Shown here piece by piece: positions 1 through 10,463 of a stretch of DNA of 64,000 bases (positions are counted from its first letter, which is position 1; the number at the start of each line of letters is the position of its first letter). This DNA is from Eutreptiella sp. 'Long Island Sound 2002' (lineage: Eukaryota; Euglenozoa; Euglenophyceae; Eutreptiales; Eutreptiaceae), in assembly GCA_964036045.1 (NCBI GenBank), contig OZ038391.1, positions 39,288,232 through 39,352,231 of the forward strand, given 5' to 3'. Position numbers and translations under genes: made by a program. The notes under the pieces are model-generated. The model worked only from the letters and a program-made list of their open reading frames with translations, had not been told where the DNA came from and searched no databases.

Positions 1-2056
1 GGTTGTTGCTCGTTGAAACAACCATCAGTGTCGTAGGAACAAAAATTGTGCCATCGGTTCACGTTGATTCGGCAAAAAAATTCGCTACCGCGTCGAGCCG
101 TGACTAACGGCACGGTTTGAGGCGACCAAAGAATCAAAGAATTGGGGGTTTGTACACAACCTTCGTGAATCTAACACCACAAAAGGACGGGTATGGTGGC
201 AAAGTTTCTCAAGCGCCGGGCAAATGCGGATTCAAAGCTTGCACAAAGCAGGCACAGAACAAACCCTCGTCGGTGAGTCAAACAAATGAAGAAAGTAAAC
301 GACATGTGCGATGAGTTCCGATGTGTTGCAATATGCAAACAATAACTTGGACTGCTAGGATTCTCGCTGCAGGGGTCTTAACAGAATCTGAAAGGTTAGC
401 CCTCCATTCAATATTGGCACGTTCTCACTGCTCGTCTCCAGGGATGCCGCGGATCAGGGAGATTTGCGAAAAAGGCATGGACCTCGATAATCACGGGGGT
501 GGATCGTTGAAGTGCCAATGCGCGTATCAAAATTGCCCTTTGGTAATGCTCCAATGGTAAAGATCCCCCCGAACATGTTTTGACGGTGAGGGGAGCAAGG
601 ATTTTTAAAAACAACATAATCACTTTGTGACTCGCGGCATCTATTGGTACCACGCATGAATCTCGGTCGACCCGTTGTCTCAAACATGACACACCCGCTT
701 GTAGAGACTTCAGTGCCAATTGATTGCACCGCACCACAAATCTTTCGGCAGCTTGCCACACGATAGGACTACGAAAATGATTAGCACGTGGCTTCCATGC
801 AAAACATCCATCTCGCACCAAATGATCGGCTTATTTTCGTAAGTCGAGCATTCATTAGCAACACGGAACGAATAGCGTAATCAAAGTTGCGGGACCTCAT
901 TGACGGGTTTGTTGCACGTCCAAGAAGCGCTCTGTGTAAGTGGTTGATGCCCTCAACATCATGACCCTGTTCGTAGGAAAAACGCGAAGTTGGGGTGCGA
1001 ATAAAAATGTTCACACTGCACACTACGCACGGAATGACAAGAGCCTAAAAATTTCAATTCTTAGCCCTTCCCCCCGTCTATAACCACGTCACCCCGCCAA
1101 AACGGTATTTCTATTGCCATCCTTTGTTGTTTTTGGTGGCCCGCAAGCCTAGCGAACCGAACATGGAACTCCCCACGAAAATAACACCACCTTCAAACAC
1201 ACAACCAAAACAAGAAAGACTAACTCTAAACCACTCGGTTCCAAACTCTTGGGAACACCACTTCAAGCGAACCTCACAAGCGGACTCAACTGTTTCAACA
1301 ATTTGTAATTAGCCACTGCCCTATTGTTCTTGTTGCTTCCAAATTAGTTGATTTGGCCAAAACGTCGTGCGCAAAAAGCATCGAGGAAGCCTGAACATTG
1401 AGAGACATTCTTCCCTAACTCCACGCTCCACGAGCCCGCGTATGACATTGCTCCCGCGACAAATCATACTTGGGATAACAGCACCTCCGCCTTCTCTTCC
1501 AAGGATTGAATGCTGTCCACTGATCCCGACCTGCCTGGCCGACCGCGGCCGGCAGCTGAAGGAAACATGCAGAGTACCCGTGTGGATTGCCTTTTTCCGA
1601 TTGCCCGCTCCAACGACAAAACATTGACACTGACAGTTAGAATTCTAAGTTACGACCCCAGCAGGGACATGCATCCGACAATACACTCGCACCTGCAGCC
1701 CTCACATCGGCTCCTTTTCTCGCATGCTGGCCTGCAGTGCCAGATGCGGCGAGCCCTAAAATCGTAAAGGTTATCAAAATGGGGACCCGACAATCAGCGA
1801 GGCAAATTACGAAATCACAATGATTATCGACGCAGACCTTTCATTGCTTCTTATTCTTCTCTGGCATCACACATCTCGAGCCAGGAAATGGCAATTTATC
1901 GCAAGTGTTATCCGTAGAATTTGCCAATTCTTCGGATGGGCGCTTACCCGTAGAACTGCCCGGCGCCGGATTTCTAAAAGATGAAAGAGGATTTTCTGGA
2001 GGTGCAGATTCACATTTCTAATGCTAATACGTTCTAACAATTCCTATATGTCACAG
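1..2056. other. AT-rich flank, no supported gene
   Basis: Only short overlapping ORFs on both strands, with no recognisable domain, no consistent frame and no neighbour to support them. A small inverted repeat at 1-23 (GGTTGTT against AACAACC) could fold as a hairpin. I see no RNA gene or element boundary here. Confidence 0.6.
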
Positions 2057-2511
2057 AATTGGGAGTCAATCTGCAGAATGGCTCAAATGCCAAAAAGGGC
2101 TGCAAAACCAAAGAGAGGTGATTGATGTCGATTATCTGAGTGACATTTTCTCATCTTGCAAGTTTGACACTCCACCAAAGGTCAAAGAGAGCCTGAGTGT
2201 TATTTTCTCATCTTGCAAGTTTAACACTCCACCAAAGGTTAAAGAAGGGCCCAAGGATGATGTCAAAGGGGTGACTGTATCATGGTAAAGAAGACGAAGA
2301 AGAACATGCTAATGACAATGGATTATGGAACAGCAACAAATCTGATGATGCAAATGATACTAATGAAGATAGTGGGGACATAGGTGATTGAGATGATGAA
2401 GAATTAAATGAAGAACAACGCCTGCGGATGAAACCAAATGAAGACTGTCATCTGAAGCCGCCCCTCAATGTTGACATCTTGGTTAAAGACAAAGACATTG
2501 TAAAGACGGAG
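2057..2511 (+). pseudogene. Degenerate exon-like coding remnant with a 19-residue tandem duplication
   Basis: An open stretch begins right after an acceptor-like TCACAG (2051-2056). It contains two near-identical 19-codon units around the residues SDIFSSCKFDTPPKVKE, then an acidic Asp/Asn/Glu-rich segment, and ends at a donor-like GTGAGA (2512-2517). The first frame stops at TAA 2286-2288. The acidic part continues in another frame and is cut by TGA at 2389-2391. This looks like a host gene exon decayed by one frameshift and one stop. I do not recognise the family, and the exon borders are inferred from splice-like motifs only. Confidence 0.4.
2136..2249 (+). repeat. 57-bp tandem duplication (two units)
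   Basis: Units 2136-2192 and 2193-2249 match except for a few substitutions. The 57-bp period keeps the reading frame, duplicating 19 residues inside the broken exon-like segment. Confidence 0.85.
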
Positions 2512-2570
2512 GTGAGAATCCATCCATAGTTGCTTCGCAATTGATTAAATGATTTTCTTGGTTGCAGCTC

Positions 2571-2593
2571 TAACCCTAGCCCTAACCCTAACC
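2571..2593 (+). repeat. Short interstitial telomere-like CCCTAA repeat
   Basis: Three CCCTAA-like units, one of them CCCTAG, follow directly on one another. The tract is too short to be a telomere; it is either a degenerate interstitial tract or chance. Confidence 0.45.
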
Positions 2594-3269
2594 TACATAC
2601 ATGCATAAATCGAGTAAGCAAAAGTGCTTTTCCAATGCTTTGGGGTACACTTTAGTTATATTAGAGGTGCTCTAAGCACTCATGCATTTTTATCTTAGTA
2701 TTGGCCCGACCAAAATGGGTGATAACACATTTTGACCTATGGAACCAAACACTAACTCAGGATGTTGTGTGGACCCCTTAATCCCCAAGCCATAGGCACT
2801 AAAACATCTTTTCCAGGGTTGCTGAGGCACTGATATACTGAAGGCAGAGCCTATGGATTTATCTATGTTTTCTCATGAATTCTTAGCTATCCTAGTGGTA
2901 TGCACCCTAGGGGGCTGGGGTACCTCTTTTTGAGAGGTCCTGGGTTCAATACCCAGTCAGCCTAGCTAAGTAGGATTATCCCATGTGACATGGCAGTGAC
3001 CTCATCGCCACAAGCCATGCCACCTCAGCACCTATGGGACCTAAAAACAAAGAGTGCACATCTCAAGATGGCACTGTGGATGAGAGTGAGCCCTTGGGGC
3101 AGTTTTCCAATCAGTTTTTCTCAAACATGTAAAATATTTCATCCTGGGTTGCAATGTATGCAAATTGCTGTGGTCTATTGTTGATAGTTGTTATTATCTA
3201 ACTCTTTGTGACTGCAGCCCTTCATGCTTTGATCCTGATCTTCTTCTACTTGCTCATCTCTGGCTTGGG
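2594..3269. other. Intergenic or repeat DNA, no supported gene
   Basis: AT-rich sequence without a credible ORF. It contains the tRNA-like segment listed separately. The stretch after that segment (about 2976-3160) may be the body of a SINE, but there is no second copy in the window to test this. Confidence 0.4.
2887..2975 (+). repeat. tRNA-derived SINE head or tRNA-like pseudogene
   Basis: An A-box-like segment (about 2891-2904, CCTAGTGGTATGCA) and a B-box-like segment (2942-2954, GGGTTCAATACCC) lie about 50 bp apart, as in polymerase III promoters of tRNAs and SINEs. The spacing leaves room for a long variable arm. No clean acceptor stem pairs around it, so a functional tRNA gene is unlikely. 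Confidence 0.5.
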
Positions 3270-3403
3270 TTATCCTGGATTGGTTGTATTTCAACAATAA
3301 GACATTTTCCTCATCAAAAACAAGCAGCAGGAACCCTACACCAGCAGCAAGCAGCAGGGGAGGCACAACAAACACACAGTGTTGAAATCACTATAAAACT
3401 TTC
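3270..3403 (+). repeat. 134-bp direct repeat, copy 1
   Basis: Nearly identical to 4337-4470, the same length and in the same orientation. It contains CAGCAGG/CAGCAAG triplet-like runs. The termini are not TG..CA. The two copies flank the old inverted LTR copy at 3494-4320. Identity unknown. Confidence 0.8.
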
Positions 3404-3493
3404 TAATCGTAATGTCATTATTGCTATGTACATATCATAATGCCATTATTCTGGTATATTGGGTTCGCATTAGGCTTGAATACCACTTGGTTG

Positions 3494-4320
3494 GAGTGTA
3501 AAAGAGTCAATGTTTACGTCTGTTCGAAGATACTTGATCCAGGGCAAGCCCCCCTATTAACTAAGAAGTACCTTGGACTAACACTTTTAACTTTTATTTT
3601 TTCTTTTTGAACTTTCTTTTTGAAGCATTAAAGTACACATTTCAAAGTCACTAGGGCTACAATCCTAGCCTTCCCATGAAGTTCACCCCTACCACTCAAT
3701 GGAGTGGAGTTATCATCTTTCATGGAGGTACATACCGAAATAAAATAGGCACTTCATGCCTTTTGCCACACAGGTTAAGCCTAGTGGTCTCCTACTCCAC
3801 AACCTAGATACTTTGAATTTCTATCTGGTTATTGTTGTTCTACTTTGCAACGGTTTCTGAATTTAGTTGCTTCGCCAAGCTGGCAAAGCCATATGTTGTG
3901 TCATCTTGACCCATAGTGCCCCTGAGCGTTAACTAGTTGCAAACTCAGCAAAACAGTGCACATCAAGTGCTGATTTTAGGCAACCTAAGCAGAATGCTGT
4001 CACTTTTGCATATAAAATCTTTTACAGCTCAGTTGAACTATAAAAAAATCGGTCTATCTTTGTCTGCAGCCCCTCTTTGCTACTCATGCTTTGATCTTCG
4101 AAGGACTCTATCCTGAATTTGATCCATTGTTTTCGTGCCAATACTTGTTGGACTACTAAAACTCCCTGCAGCCGGTTTTGGAAAAGCTTTGCGGTTTTCC
4201 TCAAAAAACATGTAGTGGCAACCAAAACATCTTTCGGTTCGAGTACCTTTGAGCGCATGAGCTGAAGATTTGGAAAGTTGGAGCCATAGAGCTCTAACAA
4301 GCAGTGTCATTGCGAAACTC
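3494..4320 (-). repeat. Old, diverged copy of the 720-bp LTR-like repeat (reverse orientation)
   Basis: Collinear with the reverse complement of 6111-6830 along most of its length. Landmarks in order are TACTTGATCCAGG, ATGAAGTTCACCCCTACCA, GGCACTTCATGCC, TTAAGCCTAGTGGTCTC and GTGCACATCAAGTGCT. Matching weakens toward 4320. It is much more diverged than the copy at 47731, so it is probably an ancient solo LTR of the same family. Confidence 0.65.
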
Positions 4321-4336
4321 GAAACTTTTACCAATC

Positions 4337-4470
4337 TTATCCTGGATTGGTTGTATTTCAACAATAAATCATTTTCCTCATCAAAAACAAGCAGCAGGAA
4401 CCCTACACCAGCAGCAAGCAGCAGGAGAGGCACAACAAAAATACAGTGTTGAAATCAATATAAAACTTTC
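4337..4470 (+). repeat. 134-bp direct repeat, copy 2
   Basis: Partner of 3270-3403. It ends about 100 bp before the first plausible gag ATG of element A (4569), so it could belong to that element's leader or LTR. The 3' LTR of A lies outside the window, so this cannot be tested here. Confidence 0.75.
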
Positions 4471-4568
4471 GGGTAGCAAGAGGCAGACAGTCTCTGCGTA
4501 CCGGCAGCAACCCCGTGCCGTACATCCAGTGCGCCGAGATCTGTCATATATAAGCAAGAAGGGCGAAT

Positions 4569-6116
4569 ATGGACACAAAGAAGGAGGACACCGACGTGAG
4601 GACGGCGCCTGAGGCACCAACAATGCCAGCATATGGTGAACCTGGCCCTGGACCTAGCGCTGTACCTTCGGTGCCCTGTACATGGGCCAGTGGACGTGGT
4701 TGATGACTCGTTGGAGGGACTTCAGTCGGCCTTCCGGGCCCTCTCAGTCGAGGAGGTGGACACCAGCCCTATGAAGAGAAAGAGAGAGAGAGAGAAGCAT
4801 GCTGGAGAAAGCATGGCAGACGAAGGAGTAGACCATGGGCACGACCCGACGAGTGAGTCGACCTTCGAGGGCGCACCAAGCGCTTGTGGCCTCCACGCAT
4901 CACCCTCTCCTACAACCACCACACTCCCAACTCCAGACCCAGCCGCTGCAACATCCACACCCATAACTACCCCGCCTATGGCTGAGGGCACAGGCTTTAC
5001 TGGTATGCCTACCTACCCTGCCTATGGTGTGAACCCACCTACCACTGCGTTTCCAGAGGCAACTACTACCAGTGAGCTGGTGGCCTCCAGTTCTGCGCCG
5101 CGATGGTATGCGGCTGACTATCACCATCCTCTACCCGCTACGGGAGCCTATGTGGATGTTCCCGGGTATGCAACCCTGAGTGGGCTGAGGAGAGGACCTG
5201 AGTCATGCGGGAGCAGGAGTAGAGGATCGGGGAGATCCTCCAACAGGTCCCTGATGCGATCAGAGATAAAAGAGGCTCTCCGAGGAGCCACCTCCGAACT
5301 TGTGGTCGATCTCACTCAAGAGATTCGGGCTAAACTAGAGCCCCTGATTCCGCCCCAAGCATCACCTACCACGGTGGGAATCTCACCCCATCGAGTACAG
5401 GCTATCCACCCGGTGGCAGGGTTGACAAACACCCTGGGGAGCCTGAGGAGCGGACCGATGCCCACCCCTGCGGCGATACCGAGAAGCCCTTTCGTGCCGA
5501 GGACGGCCCAGCCACCCTACAGCCAAGTGGGTAATTCCAGGGAAGCCGAGCTGGACCGGCTGGGGCTGACAGCCCTGAGGGCAATGGTGGAAGTGGAGCC
5601 CTATGGCTCTAGTGACCTAGGCGGAGACCCCTCCGATGATGAGCCGCCGTCGATGACTTGTGCTTCGCCCTTGGAGGACGACGACCCTGAGGACCCCGAG
5701 AACCCAAGTGGGCAGAAGAAAAAGAAGAAGAGGAAGACCCGGCGCCTTGAGGGACGTTGGTCCCAGGAGGCTAAGGCCATTGCCACCTCCAAGATCGTGG
5801 TGAACTTGCCTGAGTTCACAGGCAAGGACCTCAGCGAGTTCGCTGAGAATTTTGGCCGGTTCCTCGGATTGACCGGCCAAACCCACGCTAGTGGGGGGTC
5901 AAGTGCGATCTGCTCCTACACTGTTGCAAGACCAAGTACCTGAAGAAGCAGGTCAAGCAGATCGTGACTAAGTCCGCCACCTTTGCCGATGTGTTGGTTG
6001 CCTTGGTGAGGCAGTACCCGACCTACGAAACCGACCTCTCCATCAGGGCCGAGGTCCAGAACCTGCCCGTGCTGCCCAACAACCCCAAACGTGGCAGGGT
6101 CTCTGAGCTGTTGGCG
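4569..6116 (+). pseudogene. gag: Element A gag, N-terminal part (truncated by insertion)
   Basis: The main open frame is 4633-5943. The upstream ATG at 4569 starts a plausible N-terminus (MDTKKEDTDV...) in another frame, so one indel lies near 4690. The N-half is low complexity (Pro/Thr/Ser) with a KRKRERE basic run; an acidic DDDPEDPE plus KKKKKRK segment precedes the capsid-like start (VNLPEFTGKDLSEFAENFG). That motif corresponds to LPEFDPKNLPEW in element C. A second indel near 5900 shifts the frame; the capsid then continues to ...RVSELLA, where the 720-bp repeat begins. The rest of the capsid is 42 kb away at 48452. Confidence 0.8.
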
Positions 6117-6830
6117 CTTAGTGTAACTGATGGACGTGACATTGCTCAATACGCTGTCGATTTCTTGTGCTTTAGCTTGGCGAGGGTGTAAGCCTCTGCC
6201 ACCAGAAAGAGTTTCTGATATCCCTTGCTTGTTCTTGATATTGAAAACCTTGATTGCTTTTCAAAAGATGTTTCCCCAAAACTGCAAAAAGGTAAAGTCC
6301 ACGAACAAGGAACACCACAAACAAACAAATGATTTTATGTGAAAACTGGCATGACTCAGGCCTCCAAGATAGCACCAAGCACTTCATGTGCACTCTTTCG
6401 GATGAAATGGAGTTGGTTAGGAATCTGGGGCATAGGAGTTAGGCCAGACACAGGAAATGACTTGGCCAAGCAACTGAATTCAGAAACAGTTACAATCTGG
6501 AACCACAATAAGTAGTAGTAACATTTGAGTATAGGGGTCCTGAGGTGGGAGACCACTAGGCTTAACCTACAAGGCCCAAGGCATGAAGTGCCTACTTTAT
6601 TTCAGTATAACCTCCATGAGGGATGATACCTCCGCTCCTTTGAGTGGTAGGGGTGAACTTCATGGGGGAGCTAGGGTTTTAACCCTAGTTGCTGAGAAAG
6701 TGTACTTAAAGCTTCATAAGAGAAACAAAAATGTTTAAGTGGTAGTCTCAGCACTTCCTTAGGCAAAAAGGGGGGCTGTAGCCTGGATCAAGTACCCCTA
6801 GAAAGACATGGTAGTGACTTTTTCTTACTC
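6111..6830 (-). repeat. 720-bp LTR-like direct repeat, left copy
   Basis: Nearly identical to 47731-48451; the one clear length difference is in an ACAAACAAA run. On the minus strand it is preceded by CCAGGGGGG (6831-6837 region), which looks like a polypurine tract, so it reads as the 3' LTR of a minus-strand element. The ends are not a clean TG..CA pair: the plus-strand start is near AGTGTAAC and the end near CTTACTC. Homology between the copies begins a little earlier, in sequence that also belongs to A's gag. Confidence 0.75.
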
Positions 6831-7494
6831 CCCCCTGGAGTACTAGTTAGCTAAGCTAGTAGGACCAAGGAAAAAGGCTCAAATTACCCTGAAATTACCT
6901 CAGAAAATGGTGTAAACCTTCACAAACCCTCCTCATCAGTTCATAGAAGGTGTTCACACTGCTGGTACCCTTTAGAAACAGCGTGATGTACCGTGAATGC
7001 TGTCCCTTCGAAGGGGCATTCCTCAAAAGTAGCTGGCGTGAGCGTAAACTTTTGGAAAAACAGTTTGGGGGCAGTGGGGTTTGAACCCATGACCTCCTCC
7101 CTAGAGTCTGCATTGCTACCCACTAGGGTATGATGGAACGCTCTAATGCGGACGGTCATCGCTGTATAAACAACGTATTTCAGTAATCGTCCTGACCAAC
7201 GGCCAGGGCAGAGCAATACTCCTGATGGAGCCCACAAAACTCCAGGAGCTGAAAAAAAATAGAAATGAGGACCAACAGGGAGTGAATCCTGTGGTTTAGC
7301 GAAAGGTTGAGCGACCTAACAAGTCAAATCGCTAAGAAGTGACGATAAGACGTTAGAAATCGTCATTTGTAGGCCCAAACTCAAAGTCGCAGACAAGCGC
7401 AACAGAGCCGCGCCCAGAAAAAGGGTTAACGGCACTACAATGGACTCCAGTAGAGAGGTGTGTGCCGTGCCTTGACAGAGAGAAACCAAAGATT
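6831..7494 (-). other. Polypurine-tract end and non-coding 3' region of a minus-strand element
   Basis: Starts with the complement of CCAGGGGGG next to the LTR-like repeat. The adjoining TAGTTAGCTAAGCTAG resembles sequence at the other polypurine-like site (21758-21785), suggesting two related 3' ends. The rest is non-coding and includes the SINE-like segment at 7030-7150; 7240-7494 shows nothing recognisable. Confidence 0.4.
7030..7150 (-). repeat. tRNA-derived SINE-like segment
   Basis: On the minus strand CCCTAGTGGGTAGCAATG (A-box-like, around 7116-7128) precedes GGGTTCAAACCCC (B box, 7075-7087), about 40 bp apart, as in a tRNA body. No good acceptor stem is visible, so a SINE or tRNA relic is likelier than a working tRNA. 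Confidence 0.5.
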
Positions 7495-9197
7495 TCAAAA
7501 CAATTCTGCCGACGCCAAGGCCACCAAGGCGGTGTGACGGCCTGCGGACGACGACGACGCCCAGACTGCAGGAGAATTGTCGACGACGTTGACATCTGCA
7601 GGAGCTAAGGTCCAGGGCATCAACATGATGAAGGAGGAACTCCTTGACTCCTACGATGGGTGGAAGACCCTATGGAGCCCCCAAGTCTATCCCTCCTCTG
7701 GGCGACGACCACAGCAACGACGACGCCATCTGCGAACAACCGCAACCTGGAAGAGGTTACAGGCGCGTTAATTCGTCGCCTTGGGTTGGCAACCAACCCT
7801 AAACAGGCGCGGGGCGCCTTGGGTAGGAAACTGACCCTAAATGCACCAAATCAGGCGCGTTAATTCGTCGCCTTGGGTTGGTTGGCAACACACACCAACC
7901 CTCAACAGGCGCGGGGCGCCTTGGGTAGGAAATGACCCTAAATGCAGGCGCGAGGAATTTGTCGCCTTGGGTTTGTAAATGACCCTAAATAATTTTTTCA
8001 TTTGAATTTCTTGAATTATTAGTTTTCCATGCCCATGGAGAAAAAGGGCCAAATTGCATATTTCAGCACCTCCAGGCAGGTCCAGAGAGGCTGCAGCGCC
8101 TCTGTTCATGTAACTACAGGCCACAGGGAGTGCCAGGGACCATTGCTGTTGCCTGGGGGGCATTTGCCCTATGAATTTTAATATAAAAAGGCCCTAAAAA
8201 CCCATGTTTTTACCACATGGGTCACCAAGACCCAAGCACCCCTCTTGGACTTGCCTTCCTTTGGATGTAGGCAAGCCTTCTAAGGAGGGGGGTGAAGCGG
8301 TAGGGTGGCCTCCACCCTACCCGCTGGCGCCACAGTGATAGTGGTGCTTGGGGATGCTGAATTTCAGCATCTCCCATTGAGATCTCACTGATTTCTTGGG
8401 GAATTCTTGTAAAATACCCCAGAAATCGTCATTTTTGGGCTGGCGCCGACATTCGTCGCCTGCGCGTCGCAGCCCCAGATCGAAGCTCTATTTCTCGATT
8501 TACGAGGATTTTAATCAATTTTATTATTGATTTATCGTTTTCGGATTTCTAGAAATGAGCCGTGACCATTTTTGCGGCGTTCCGCGAGGGTCAATTTTTG
8601 ACGAAATTGGTCACGTAAAAGATTTGTCCGGAAAATCCTGAGGCCATCCCAGGAATCAGCCAGGCGCCCAAGGCGTGGCCCAACAGTGGCCCTCTTCATA
8701 TATAATATGAATTGGGGAAGAGACGCCTCGTGTTGGCTACACGACGCGTTGGGGGGAGACACGCGAAAAGAGTGTTGTCGACTCAAAAAACACTATATTT
8801 CACTGTTTTTCGCCCAAAAACCACTGTTTGGTCCAGTTTGGGCAGGATCTCAGTGGAGATCCTGATGACGACGACTCGTAGCCGTCAGTTTTTCTGATGG
8901 CGGCGACTCCGCCGCCTGCATTTCGTCCTCTTTTCTAAGCTATTTTATAGTTTAGATGTGATACATGTACCTAATACTAGTCTACATGTCTCCTTTGTCT
9001 ACATATACCTTCATCTCTTGCCTAGGACGCCAGATTGTGTCATGGCCGAGGCAAGGATCACAGAATTCTTTGGAGAAACCCAAACTGATGGTACTTCAGC
9101 ACGACTTTCAAGAGGAATTCTTGGATTTTCATGGGATTGGGGTTGTGCATGCCAAGGAAAGCATGGAGCCGCCATGTGCCCACCCCCCAACCTCTTC
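7495..9197 (+). repeat. 1.7-kb tandem repeat unit R, copy 1
   Basis: Matches 9198-10331 (first two thirds) and 19054-20152 (last two thirds) at very high identity. It holds a GGCGCG-rich minisatellite, a low-GC block near 8500, and a TATA-like CATATATAATATGAA near 8697. It is non-coding as far as I can tell: the short ORFs shift between copies. It could be a pair of long LTRs or an unclassified tandem repeat; the unit borders are approximate. Confidence 0.8.
7760..7990 (+). repeat. About 93-bp minisatellite, 2.5 units
   Basis: Units start at about 7760, 7852 and 7945 with CAGGCGCG. Each contains GTCGCCTTGGGTT and GACCCTAAAT, and the last is truncated. The same array occurs in repeat copy 2. 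Confidence 0.75.
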
Positions 9198-10331
9198 AAA
9201 AGAAGTCTGCCGACGCCAAGGCCACCAAGGCGGTGTGACGGCCTGCGGACGACGACGACGCCCAGACTGCAGGAGAATTGTCGACGACGTTGACATCTGC
9301 AGGAGCTAAGGTCCAGGGCATCAACATGATGAAGGAGGAACTCCTTGACTCCTACGATGGGTGGAAGACCCTATGGAGCCCCCAAGTCTATCCCTCCTCT
9401 GGGCGACGACCACAGCGACGACGACGCCATCTGCGAACAACCGCAACCTGGAAGAGGTTGCAGGCGCGTTAATTCGTCGCCTTGGGTTGGCAACCAACCC
9501 TAAACAGGCGCGGGGCGCCTTGGGTAGGAAATGACCCTAAATGCACCAAATCAGGCGCGTTAATTCGTCGCCTTGGGTTGGTTGGCAACACACACCAACC
9601 CTAAACAGGCGCGGGGCACCTTGGGTAGGAAATGACCCTAAATGCAGGCGCGAGGAATTTGTCGCCTTGGGTTTGTAAATGACCCTAAATAATTTTTTCA
9701 TTTGAATTTCTTGAATTATTAGTTTTCCATGCCCATGGAGAAAAAGGGCCAAATTGCATATTTCAGCACCTCCAGGCAGGTCCAGAGAGGCTGCAGCGCC
9801 TCTGTTCATGTAACTACAGGCCACAGGGAGTGCCAGGGACCATTGCTGTTGCCTGGGGGGCATTTGCCCTATGAATTTTAATATAAAAAGGCCCTAAAAA
9901 CCCATGTTTTTACCACATGAGTCACCAAGACCCAAGCACCTCTCTTGGACTTGCCTTCCTTTGGATGTAGGCAAGCCTTCTAAGGAGGGGGGTGAAGCGG
10001 TAGGGTGGCCTCCAACCTACCCGCTGGCGCCACAGTGATAGTGGTGCTTGGGGATGCTGAATTTCAGCATCTCCCATTGAGATCTCACTGATTTCTTGGG
10101 GAATTCTTGTAAAATACCCCAGAAATTGTCATTTTTGGGCTGGCGCCGACATTTGTCGCCTGCGCGTCGCAGCCCCAGATCGAAGCTCTATTTCTCGATT
10201 TAGGAGGATTTTAATCAATTTTATTATTGATTTATCGTTTTCGGATTTATAGAAATGAGCCGTGACCATTTTTGCGGCGTTCCGCGAGTGTCAATTTTTG
10301 ACGAAATTGGTCACGTAAAAGATTTTTCCGG
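9198..10331 (+). repeat. Repeat unit R, copy 2, left part
   Basis: Follows copy 1 directly and matches it up to GATTT(T)TCCGG at 10331, where the C-rich LINE-type element begins. It shares variants with the right part (for example CTCCAACCTACCC, GAAATTGTC and TTTATAGAAATG) that copy 1 lacks. The two parts therefore look like one unit split by the insertion. Confidence 0.8.
9461..9690 (+). repeat. Minisatellite array in repeat copy 2
   Basis: Same 2.5-unit CAGGCGCG array as at 7760-7990, with a few substitutions. Confidence 0.75.
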
Positions 10332-10463
10332 GTCCTGCACCACAGCGGGGCACACCAAACCCCCTTTCTACAGCTTCCCGAATGGCCACAGTACCGCCTC
10401 TTCCACCAGTACCTCACGCAGACGGCATGAGCAACGGGACACACTCTACCGCGAAGCAAAGAC

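Noticed and set aside
408-821. 137-codon minus-strand ORF near the left edge
   Set aside because: Overlaps another ORF on the same strand, has no domain or codon signal, and AT-rich flank yields such ORFs by chance.
2887-2975. Functional tRNA genes here and at 7030-7150
   Set aside because: A and B boxes are present but no paired acceptor stem or sensible anticodon arm is seen, so SINE or relic is likelier.
7760-7990. CRISPR array
   Set aside because: Units of about 93 bp are contiguous, without spacers, in a eukaryotic repeat.
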